Positions 57,831 to 64,000 of a DNA stretch of 64,000 nt are shown here, one piece after another. Each line of letters starts with the position of its first letter. Position 1 is the stretch's first letter. The notes under the pieces are model-generated. The model made no database searches. It saw nothing but the letters and a program-made list of their open reading frames with translations, and was not told the DNA's origin. The stretch covers positions 1-64,000 of the forward strand of contig JBMFWD010000012.1 of NCBI GenBank assembly GCA_049965615.1. Reading direction: 5' to 3'. The position numbers were made by a program, and so were the translations under genes. Origin of the DNA: Acidobacterium sp049965615. GTDB taxonomy: Bacteria; Acidobacteriota; Terriglobia; Terriglobales; Acidobacteriaceae.

Positions 57831-58802
57831 TCAAGCAATCTTTCGGTGTGCAATCATCCGCTGTGCTGTGTAGGCAATCTCCCGTGCGCGAGTTGAGCAA
57901 AGGGCGGTGGGGATCTCGAAACGGCGGCGGACTTCCAGCATGGTGATAACGTCGTTGATCGGTGCGCCTTCCAGCAACCAGAGACGGGCGGAAGCCATGT
58001 CAACGGTGCGTTGCGCGTAGTAATAGGGATTGGGTTTGTCGGAGCGGCGCGAAGCCAGTGCTTGCGCGAGCTTCGCGCCGTCTTTCCCGTTCGCAAGTTC
58101 GCGCAGAACCCACGCCCAATCGTGCTCGGAAGTGGTGTGCTTTCCTAGGTGCTTTCGCAATGGTATTGCGCGTGATGAAAGCACGGCATCTGGCGCTAGA
58201 ACATCCAGCCGGAAGTCACCGGGATTGCAGGTGGAATTGCTGGGGTACTCGACAGCGATGGGGTACGCTGGATCGTACTTGCAATTCAGAAATCCAGGCA
58301 GGCGAAGGACGCGGTTGCAGTCGGTACAAGCGGGGTCGCCGCCGAAGGCGATGGCGAGTAACTTGAGAGTGCCTTCTTGTTGCTCAGAAGTGAAATCATC
58401 GACGTGCCAAAGCACCTGATACTTGCCGGGCGAAGTGGCGAGAATTACGTTCGGCGTGGGTATGGTATTGAAGGCCCGAAGCGCAGCGAGCCGGGCCTCT
58501 CCATAAGTGTCGATATCTATATATAGATGCCGAACTATTGCGATGCTCTCTTTTGTGCGTTTGCGGCTACCGGAGCGAAGCGAATTGGCGCTCACATAGA
58601 TATTTGCGCCGGTGGAGTTCTCATGCGCAAGCCAGCCGAGAAAACGAGGCGCAAGCGCACGCTCCAACGGCACGATTCTCTGAATCGTTCCGGCTGGAGA
58701 TTCACGCCGGAGTAGCAGCGCGATCGTCTCACCTGGAGCGAAGCAACGGATGAGGAAGTCTACGGCGATTTGCGTTGCAATTTGGGTCTTATGCTGCGGC
58801 AT
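57831..58802 (-). CDS. RepB-like primase domain protein
   Basis: The protein has 323 residues from the ATG at 58802, overlapping the VirB11 stop region. It contains the active-site pattern of the RepB/AEP-type primases of plasmids: IVRHLYIDIDTYGEARLAAL (the D-x-D), NVILATSPGKYQVLWHVDDF, ACTDCNRVLRLPGFLNCKYD with the C-x-x-C-N-R-V-x-R-x-P-G motif. It would prime DNA synthesis on the transferred strand. It sits inside the transfer operon. Confidence 0.82.
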   Translation of the reverse strand: MPQHKTQIATQIAVDFLIRCFAPGETIALLLRRESPAGTIQRIVPLERALAPRFLGWLAHENSTGANIYVSANSLRSGSRKRTKESIAIVRHLYIDIDTYGEARLAALRAFNTIPTPNVILATSPGKYQVLWHVDDFTSEQQEGTLKLLAIAFGGDPACTDCNRVLRLPGFLNCKYDPAYPIAVEYPSNSTCNPGDFRLDVLAPDAVLSSRAIPLRKHLGKHTTSEHDWAWVLRELANGKDGAKLAQALASRRSDKPNPYYYAQRTVDMASARLWLLEGAPINDVITMLEVRRRFEIPTALCSTRAREIAYTAQRMIAHRKIA

Positions 58803-59754
58803 GATCCACCTCGAATACCGGCTCGATGAGGAAGTGTTTTGCATCGCGGTCGTATCCGCGAAGAGCCAGCACTTCACGGATGATGCGGCGGTCTGGCTGA
58901 CGCTCAACATGTACGACGAAATCGACCGCCTCTCCGATCTCCGCTTCCGTATCGGAGAAGGTCGTCTGCGCATGGTTGCGCATGACCAGATTGGCGAAGC
59001 GATGCAGCGCTTTCTCTGCTGAATTTGCGTGGATTGTAGCCAGCGAACCGGCATGGCCTGTATTGAAGGAATCGAGTAGCGTCCGTGCTTCGATTCCGCG
59101 CACTTCGCCCAGGATGATGCGATCCGGCCTCCACCGCAGAGCGGACTTGAGGAGGTCGTCGAAAGAGATATTGGCTTTGAATGTATCCGCTTGGCATTCG
59201 ACGGCCAGGATATTCGGCTTCTGGATGTGAAGCTCGGCGGTGTCTTCGATCACGACGATACGCTGGTCTTCGGGGATGGCGTTCGCCAATATACGCAGTA
59301 GCGTGGTCTTCCCCGTGCCCGTTCCGCCGCTGAGGAGCAGCGTCTTCCCGCCGCGAATCTGTTCCTCCAGAAAATCAGCAAGCGCTCGCGTAAGTGTGCC
59401 GCGAGCGATCAGGTCATCGACAGTGTAATGACGGCTGGTGAACTTTCGTATTGTGAGCGCGGGAGCCGGGCGCACAACCGGCGGAATGACCGCCGCAAGG
59501 CGGCTTCCGTCCGGGAGCTGCGCGTGCAGAACGGGGTTGTCTTCATCCAGCCTTTTGCCAAGCTGGTTCGCAATGACTTCGAGGCCGGTGCGCAGTCTGC
59601 CGGCATCGAAGGAAACGCTCTTCTCGCGATGGATGATTCCATCGCGTTCGTACGACCATGAGGCATCGGGATTACCCATGATCTCGCTGATGCTGTCGTC
59701 GAGCAGCAGCGGCTCAATGGGGCGAAGGAATGGAAGGATCAACTCGAAACTCAT
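58789..59754 (-). CDS. VirB11/TrbB-family secretion ATPase
   Basis: The protein has 321 residues. The N-terminal domain (LLDDSISEIMGNPDASWSYE) is followed by the hexameric ATPase core with Walker A SGGTGTGKTTLLRILANAIP at ~146. It also has the Asp box EDTAELHIQKPN, Walker B RWRPDRIILGEVRGIEARTL, and the His box NTGHAGSLATIHANSAEKAL. It energises the type IV secretion machine with the coupling protein. The following primase gene starts within its end. Confidence 0.92.
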   Translation of the reverse strand: MSFELILPFLRPIEPLLLDDSISEIMGNPDASWSYERDGIIHREKSVSFDAGRLRTGLEVIANQLGKRLDEDNPVLHAQLPDGSRLAAVIPPVVRPAPALTIRKFTSRHYTVDDLIARGTLTRALADFLEEQIRGGKTLLLSGGTGTGKTTLLRILANAIPEDQRIVVIEDTAELHIQKPNILAVECQADTFKANISFDDLLKSALRWRPDRIILGEVRGIEARTLLDSFNTGHAGSLATIHANSAEKALHRFANLVMRNHAQTTFSDTEAEIGEAVDFVVHVERQPDRRIIREVLALRGYDRDAKHFLIEPVFEVDHAAA

Positions 59755-59819
59755 GATGGGCCTCTTGAGCGATGGAAGCCCAGCGGGGAGCCGGGCTTCC
59801 GCGATTGAAGAGGAAGGGT

Positions 59820-60209
59820 CTATGCGGCCTCTTCCTCTGGGTTCGGGGCATCGTCTTCCTGCTCTTCCGGGCCGGCTTTTTCAGCCCGGTCCAGCTTCAG
59901 GATCGAATTCACCCGGATTTCCCAGATGCGCTGCTTGGCGTCCGCCTTCTTGCTGGTATACTCCCGGCTGCGCAGTTCGCCTTCCACCTGGATATGTGCG
60001 CCCTTGGTGAGGGTCTTGGCGAACTCCGAGAGCTTGCCGAAGACGGTGCAACGGTGCCATTCGGTGTGCGAGACGTATTTGCCGGTCTTCTTGTCCTTGT
60101 AGGAGGACTTGGTGGCCAGCGAGAGGGTGGTGAAGCTGTGATTGTTGGCGGTGCGAACTTCTGCGTCGCTGCCTAAGAAGCCGATGAGGTTGACTTTGTT
60201 CTGGTACAT
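59820..60209 (-). CDS. ssb: single-stranded DNA-binding protein
   Basis: The protein has 129 residues. It has the OB-fold pattern of bacterial SSB: MYQNKVNLIGFLGSDAEVRT, FTTLSLATKSSYKDKKTGKY, SHTEWHRCTVFGKLSEFAKT, GAHIQVEGELRSREYTSKKA. An acidic tail (EEQEDDAPNPEEEAA) follows, lacking the usual DDDIPF tip. Element-borne SSBs coat the single strand during transfer. It is upstream of the virB11 gene on the same strand. Confidence 0.92.
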   Translation of the reverse strand: MYQNKVNLIGFLGSDAEVRTANNHSFTTLSLATKSSYKDKKTGKYVSHTEWHRCTVFGKLSEFAKTLTKGAHIQVEGELRSREYTSKKADAKQRIWEIRVNSILKLDRAEKAGPEEQEDDAPNPEEEAA

Positions 60210-60753
60210 GACGAGTGTCTCCGTTTGTTGAATTTCCCGATCTGGATCGGGTCACACTGGGCGGAGCCTGGCGAGTGGGCCATGCTCCCAAGCGCCGAAG
60301 CTCTGCATTTACGGAGGGTCAGGAGAAATCTTTTCGGTGTACTTTCTGAATAAGATTTGGAGGGAAACCGTAACCCGCAGGGCGGCGAATATCCGGGGTC
60401 CCCGCCACGCGATTGTTGCGTGATGGGGTGGTGAGCCGAAGCAGAAGAGCGAGCTGCCGCAGGGCGCATGAAAAGCCCCGAAGCCGTGACCGAGACAAAG
60501 GCGGGATACAAAACGGCAGACACATGCCAGAGCAAAGTTTTCATCTGCATTCTGGCGGAAGAAGTCCGCCGCCACCGCAGCTACCGTCGAGCCACGAAGG
60601 ACTCCGTAAGAAGAGCACAGTTGAACACAGCCGTTGCACGTCGATTGGTGTTCGTTCGCCAGCCTCACCATGCACCGAGACCGTTGGGAGGAAGCAAACG
60701 GATTGGCAGCAAGAATGGACATCGCATCATCTCTGGAAAGTCGGCTCAGTCCT
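60210..60753. other. 544-base stretch without a supported gene
   Basis: Minus-strand frames here are long, but their translations are arginine-, cysteine- and serine-rich without recognisable motifs, which suggests chance frames in GC-rich DNA. No ribosome site or hairpin stands out. The ssb promoter should be at the left side, since the virB8-like gene ends at the right border. Confidence 0.4.
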
Positions 60754-61437
60754 CTAGTTGAATGCCTGATCGGCCCGGAAGCGCACGATGGTCAATCCGA
60801 GGGGATTCACGGCCAGTTCATTGTTCTTCACGTTCTCGCGGAAAACATAGGTCACGCTGGCCGTCCATCGCTCCCGCTTGAGTTCCGTGTGGTCGGCGGG
60901 GTTGGTGTAGACCTTCTCAAATTCAATCCGCGCAGAGTAGGGCGACTGCCGCAGGTCGTCGAGAACAATGTTTTTTACCTCGACATCGACATACGGGAGC
61001 GTGCTGTCGTTCCTGTACGTCTGGATGATCTTGTCCTTCTGCTCGTCGGCAATCACGGCCCGCTGCACATCGTCATTCAGGAAGTAGAGAGAATCGGTCT
61101 GGTCGCGCTCGATGGTGAAGCGGTTGCGCGAGAAATACAGCTCCGCCCAGCGAGTGAGGTAATACTTGTTCTCCGCTTCCTGCGGGCGGTACTGGAAATT
61201 GCGATAGTCGATCGCTTCCGCCCGGCCCACATCGTTGATACGGATAATCAGAGGCCGCATCGAGGCAAGCGCCTTCTGGCTTTTAAATACGAGCGCGGCC
61301 AGCGCGAGACACACCGCCGCAAGGCACAGGATTGTGATCTTGAGATATGTATTCATGACGAGCGGGTCGCCATATTGCTCCAGATACCGCTCCGCAGCGC
61401 GGGTGATTTCTGGCGTTGCTTTTGCGACGGTATTCAT
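60754..61437 (-). CDS. VirB8/TrbF-like type IV secretion protein
   Basis: The protein has 227 residues from the ATG at 61437 (GGAGAAACC upstream). One N-terminal membrane helix (ITILCLAAVCLALAALVFKS) is followed by a periplasmic NTF2-like domain: MRPLIIRINDVGRAEAIDYR, LTRWAELYFSRNRFTIERDQ, PYSARIEFEKVYTNPADHTE. This order is that of VirB8/TrbF, an assembly factor linking inner-membrane parts of the channel. It follows the VirB6-like gene by 27 bases. Confidence 0.82.
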   Translation of the reverse strand: MNTVAKATPEITRAAERYLEQYGDPLVMNTYLKITILCLAAVCLALAALVFKSQKALASMRPLIIRINDVGRAEAIDYRNFQYRPQEAENKYYLTRWAELYFSRNRFTIERDQTDSLYFLNDDVQRAVIADEQKDKIIQTYRNDSTLPYVDVEVKNIVLDDLRQSPYSARIEFEKVYTNPADHTELKRERWTASVTYVFRENVKNNELAVNPLGLTIVRFRADQAFN

Positions 61438-61464
61438 CGGTTTCTCCAAAGGGTTTTGTCCGCC

Positions 61465-62322
61465 CTATATGCTTCGCAAGAGAGCAAATGTGAGCAGGCC
61501 CATACCGCCGTCGTGCCCACCGTGGCCGCCCGAAAAGATGGTCGCGGTCATGACCGGGACCTTGAACAGGATGTAGATATTTACTCCTACCAGCAGAATC
61601 AGCAAAGGCAAGGTTTCAACCATCGTGCCCGGGTCGGAAAAGTTGACGATGGTTGTGTAATACTGTGCCAGCAGGTGGCCCAGGATACTGAGCACTGCGG
61701 CGGCCAGGACCTTGTAAAAACAGAAGCCGATGAAGGCGCGGAGCCATCCCCAGAAAAGAAAATCCAGCTTATCGAAAACAAGAAAGGGAATGAAGACAGG
61801 ACCAAGCAGACCGACCACGGCTACTCCAATCGCGCCGTAGGCGACAATGGCGGCGACTGCCGCGCTGAAAATCGCCAGCAGCACTTGAATGATGACGTAG
61901 ACCAGGGCGTAATATGGACTCGCTAACGCTTTGACGATGCCCGGGCCGCCGGATTTCTGCGCTTTATCCAACGTTTGCTGGATGGTGGTTACGCTGTTGT
62001 TGCCGATGATCGTGACCAGGTTCTGCGCGCCGCCATTGATAAAACCCCGGAGCGAGTAGCCGATGCCCGGAATGGCGCTGTCGTAGAACTTCACCATCAC
62101 GTAGGCGAAGGTGATGAGCATGAAGAAGTTCAGGAACTTCCCCATGTTGAACCCCGGCCCACCTTGCGCGGATGCCAGGGACTCCTGCACGCCGAACCAG
62201 ACCAGCATGATCGTGGCCAGCGCGATGCAGATGTGAAGGCCCATTGCATCGACACCGGGCGACGCGGTGGCGGTCAAGGTGTCGCAGCCTTGCGTGATCC
62301 AGTTGAAAAAGCTGGCGCTCAT
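61465..62322 (-). CDS. VirB6/TrbL-like polytopic type IV secretion protein
   Basis: The protein has 285 residues with six or more helices: ICIALATIMLVWFGVQESLA, KFLNFFMLITFAYVMVKFYD, ALVYVIIQVLLAIFSAAVAA, AIGVAVVGLLGPVFIPFLVF, LPLLILLVGVNIYILFKVPV. The GFN-type loop with FINGGAQNLVTIIGNN and a C-terminal Gly/His-rich HGGHDGG run fit TrbL. GAGGAAG precedes the start. It forms part of the inner-membrane platform of the channel. Confidence 0.82.
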   Translation of the reverse strand: MSASFFNWITQGCDTLTATASPGVDAMGLHICIALATIMLVWFGVQESLASAQGGPGFNMGKFLNFFMLITFAYVMVKFYDSAIPGIGYSLRGFINGGAQNLVTIIGNNSVTTIQQTLDKAQKSGGPGIVKALASPYYALVYVIIQVLLAIFSAAVAAIVAYGAIGVAVVGLLGPVFIPFLVFDKLDFLFWGWLRAFIGFCFYKVLAAAVLSILGHLLAQYYTTIVNFSDPGTMVETLPLLILLVGVNIYILFKVPVMTATIFSGGHGGHDGGMGLLTFALLRSI

Positions 62323-62348
62323 GCGCTTCCTCGCTCCCGAATGATTGG

Positions 62349-62849
62349 TTAGTACATCAGGGCCTGCGCTTCGCCGTTATAGGCCGGAGCGATGTTTGTC
62401 TGGTAATACTGGCTGTAACCGGCGGCGTCTTGAAATCCCTGCTTCATCACGTCTTGCTGCTGCTTCAACGCAATCATCTGTTGCAGCGCAGCCGCCTGCT
62501 GAATTTGATTGGCTTCCTGCTGCTGTCGGAGTTGGAGCAGCATCGCCTGATTCATGCGTTGCATAGTGGCCATGTCGGTGTGCTGGGCTGGGTCCATCGA
62601 ATGACTCGCGTTCTCAAGCACGGAGATGTCCTGCTCCCGTTGCATTTCATTCGCGCGCATTGTGCCCAGCGTCTGCAGATTGCTTTCGACGACCGCATCA
62701 CCCAAGTCAGTGGTAGCAGCCTGCGCCGCGATCTGCTGCTGGCCTTGCGTGCTAAGGGTGCTGTAATCGGGGACGATCCCGGAACGGGGCACGCTCGAAA
62801 ACTGGTAGGCAGCCTGGGCGTTGACCCCGGTGTTGGCGGCGTTCATCAC
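62349..62849 (-). CDS. VirB5/TrbJ-like protein, C-terminal piece after an in-frame TAG
   Basis: The 166 residues are helical and Gln-rich: STQGQQQIAAQAATTDLGDA, AQHTDMATMQRMNQAMLLQL, RQQQEANQIQQAAALQQMIA, ending in QGFQDAAGYSQYYQTNIAPA. This is the body of a TrbJ/VirB5-type minor pilus protein. It lacks a signal peptide and a ribosome site, and it lies in the same frame as the signal-bearing piece at 62853-63155, separated only by TAG and GCG. The two together (~270 residues) are of normal TrbJ length. A candidate pseudogene or amber mutation. Confidence 0.72.
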   Translation of the reverse strand: MMNAANTGVNAQAAYQFSSVPRSGIVPDYSTLSTQGQQQIAAQAATTDLGDAVVESNLQTLGTMRANEMQREQDISVLENASHSMDPAQHTDMATMQRMNQAMLLQLRQQQEANQIQQAAALQQMIALKQQQDVMKQGFQDAAGYSQYYQTNIAPAYNGEAQALMY

Positions 62850-62852
62850 CGC

Positions 62853-63155
62853 CTACGAGTTGCCGTAGGTATTGGCGGTCTGGTCGAGTGTCTGCCAGTA
62901 GGTCGAGGGCGATTGATAGGGCTGGTAAAGGCTCGCGGGCGAACTGGCCATCTGTTTCGCAAAGTTGTAGTCGGCGATTACGTTCTGGGTCGTTTGCATG
63001 GTCGTGGTATAGAGCTGGCTGGCCTGCATGATCTGCTGGACGGCATGAGCGGATTGGGTGGGATCAAAGACGACGCCTCCGAACTGTGCCTGGGCTGCGG
63101 TGGCTCCGGCGAGAAGGATCGCCAGAGTTGCGATGCTACCGGGGATGCGTTTCAT
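62853..63155 (-). CDS. VirB5/TrbJ-like protein, N-terminal piece ending at TAG
   Basis: The piece has 100 residues from the ATG at 63155; a second ATG at 63161 overlaps the AAGGAG site and is less likely. A signal peptide (IPGSIATLAILLAGATAAQA) is followed by the family start GGVVFDPTQSAHAVQQIMQA and SQLYTTTMQTTQNVIADYNF. The frame ends at TAG (62853-62855) after QTANTYGNS and continues in phase as AVMNAANTG. TAG differs by one base from CAG (Gln), which would restore one protein. Confidence 0.78.
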   Translation of the reverse strand: MKRIPGSIATLAILLAGATAAQAQFGGVVFDPTQSAHAVQQIMQASQLYTTTMQTTQNVIADYNFAKQMASSPASLYQPYQSPSTYWQTLDQTANTYGNS

Positions 63156-63173
63156 GTTCATTCTCCTTCACGG

Positions 63174-63473
63174 CTATTTGGTTTCGGCGGCCATGATCTG
63201 GTCCAAAAGTTTGCCTGCCTTCGCGCCTTCCACGGCGCATTTTTGCTGCTGGGCTTTCTGTTGTGCCGGGGTTGGAAGTGTGGGTTTTTTCCCTGAGATG
63301 TAACCGCCATCTCCAGCCGTGGCGGGAGCAATGCAGTCTGTGTAGTATTGCGCGTGTGCTTTGGCATAATCGTTTTGCAACCTGGTTAGCTTATGCTGCT
63401 TGCTCTCGCATCCAGTGATGACCAAGCTTCCAAGTATCAGTCCGATTGCAACAATCGCGTGAGCATGTTTCAT
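63174..63473 (-). CDS. small lipoprotein of the transfer region
   Basis: The protein has 99 residues. MKHAHAIVAIGLILGSLVIT then the lipobox cysteine (ITGC-ESKQ) marks a lipoprotein. The mature part is helical with three more cysteines (YYTDCIAPA, QQKCAVEG). In other elements a small lipoprotein at this place (TrbK-like) gives entry exclusion or stabilises the pilus proteins, but there is no clear sequence match. It lies between the VirB10-like and VirB5-like genes. Confidence 0.7.
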   Translation of the reverse strand: MKHAHAIVAIGLILGSLVITGCESKQHKLTRLQNDYAKAHAQYYTDCIAPATAGDGGYISGKKPTLPTPAQQKAQQQKCAVEGAKAGKLLDQIMAAETK

Positions 63474-63482
63474 TCAGGTCTC

Positions 63483-64000
63483 CTAGAACGTCTGGTCAAT
63501 GGTGTGGTTGGTGTACGCGGGCAGCAACATGTCCTGCGTAAAATAGACCTTCACCCGGTGCCCTTCGCGGATAGTGATGGTCGGCGGTATCTGAAGGAAC
63601 TGATCGAGGACGGTGGTTGCCGACTCGGACACACTGCCGGCGGCCCCGTTGGTGAACTCCTGCGAACCGGAGCCAACGAAGCTGCTGCCGCCCTGTGTTA
63701 TCTCGGCGGCCCCGGCAATGACGCCGAGCGCAATGGATGTTCCAAAAATTTGCAGATAATGGTTGTTCACAATGTCTTTGAGTCCTTCCTCGCCAATCTG
63801 GTCGAGCCCGTGGAACTGGTCAAGGTCCACCGAATAGCCATCCGGCATAATCATGCGGTGGAAAACGACGGCCAGGCGGCGCTGCTGGCCGAAGCCGGCG
63901 GCTCCAATCTTCTTCGCCTCGCCCAACACAATGGTTCCATCGGGAATGAGGACGTGCTGATGGTCATGCGAATACAGCGGGTTGGAGACAAGCACCTTGA
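63483..64000 (-). CDS. VirB10/TrbI-like channel protein, C-terminal part (cut by window edge)
   Basis: The frame is open to the right edge. The visible 172 residues are the C-terminal VirB10 domain: DGTIVLGEAKKIGAAGFGQQ, LAVVFHRMIMPDGYSVDLDQ, GLDQIGEEGLKDIVNNHYLQ, ATTVLDQFLQIPPTITIREG and HRVKVYFTQDMLLP. The outer-membrane alpha-helical antenna region falls near GTSIALGVIAGAAEITQGGS. It spans inner and outer membranes in the channel. The N-terminus lies beyond the window. Confidence 0.9.
   Translation of the reverse strand, partial: KVLVSNPLYSHDHQHVLIPDGTIVLGEAKKIGAAGFGQQRRLAVVFHRMIMPDGYSVDLDQFHGLDQIGEEGLKDIVNNHYLQIFGTSIALGVIAGAAEITQGGSSFVGSGSQEFTNGAAGSVSESATTVLDQFLQIPPTITIREGHRVKVYFTQDMLLPAYTNHTIDQTF

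Noticed and set aside
60309..60722. Minus-strand frame in the gap between ssb and the virB8-like gene
   Set aside because: No motif and unlikely composition; treated as non-coding.
1..64000. CRISPR array, tRNA, rRNA or complete insertion sequence
   Set aside because: I saw no regularly spaced repeats, no tRNA-like cloverleaf and no transposase with terminal repeats. Small RNA genes could be missed by eye.

Overview
The window looks like part of a large conjugative or integrative element of an Acidobacteriota (Terriglobia-type) bacterium. The host guess rests on an Oar-type TonB-dependent receptor fragment (1807-2790), a carboxypeptidase-regulatory-like surface protein (50921-51949), and the moderately high-GC, densely overlapping gene style. 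It is an inference from familiarity, not a database result. Mobile backbone genes sit at both ends. The left end has a cut ParB-domain gene and an ArdC-type antirestriction gene (1-1364). The right end has a MobF relaxase-helicase, coupling ATPase, two small accessory proteins, a RepB-type primase, a VirB11 ATPase, SSB and VirB8/VirB6/VirB5/VirB10-like secretion genes (51946-64000, all minus strand). Broken genes at about 1.8-2.8 kb and 51.95-52.2 kb suggest that the roughly 50 kb between them is cargo.

The cargo has several blocks. Block A (2.9-11.6 kb, plus) has two similar ArsR regulators. One precedes a dihydrolipoamide dehydrogenase and a small K+-type channel. The other precedes a tight operon: ArsM arsenite methyltransferase fused to a small ArsE/MTH895-like thioredoxin domain, an HdrA-like cysteine protein, a 2[4Fe-4S] ferredoxin, a zinc/cysteine-domain protein fused to a GcvH-like lipoyl carrier, two more proteins of the same cysteine type, a lipoate-protein ligase, an ArsF-like thioredoxin-fold protein and an ArsG-type permease. 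This reads as a lipoyl/Fe-S/thiol electron pathway built onto an arsEFG-like core and is the most novel-looking system here. Block B (11.7-18.7 kb) is a carboxymuconolactone-decarboxylase (CMD) family protein plus a complete TolC/HlyD/ABC-2 exporter. Block C (18.8-25.2 kb) has an orphan CcmF, phosphoglucomutase and glucan phosphorylase.

Block D (25.2-32.0 kb, mostly minus) is a classical arsenic cluster: ferredoxin with NIL domain, ArsC, Acr3, ArsR, ArsA, an ArsD fused to an AhpD-like domain, two more ArsR genes and a second copy of the block-B CMD protein. Block E (32.0-38.0 kb) is an RND tripartite pump. Block F (38.0-39.6 kb) has a DedA-rhodanese fusion and a membrane rhodanese. Block G (40.2-51.9 kb) starts with an FhlA-like sigma-54 activator, followed by an inverted repeat, a good -24/-12 promoter and an eight-kilobase-plus operon. 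The operon encodes a STAS-like protein, a small membrane protein, a split 2-hydroxyacyl-CoA-dehydratase-type activase system, a radical SAM enzyme, a LolA-like exported protein and an outer-surface protein. Its biochemical role is not recognised and it is the second strong candidate for an undescribed system.
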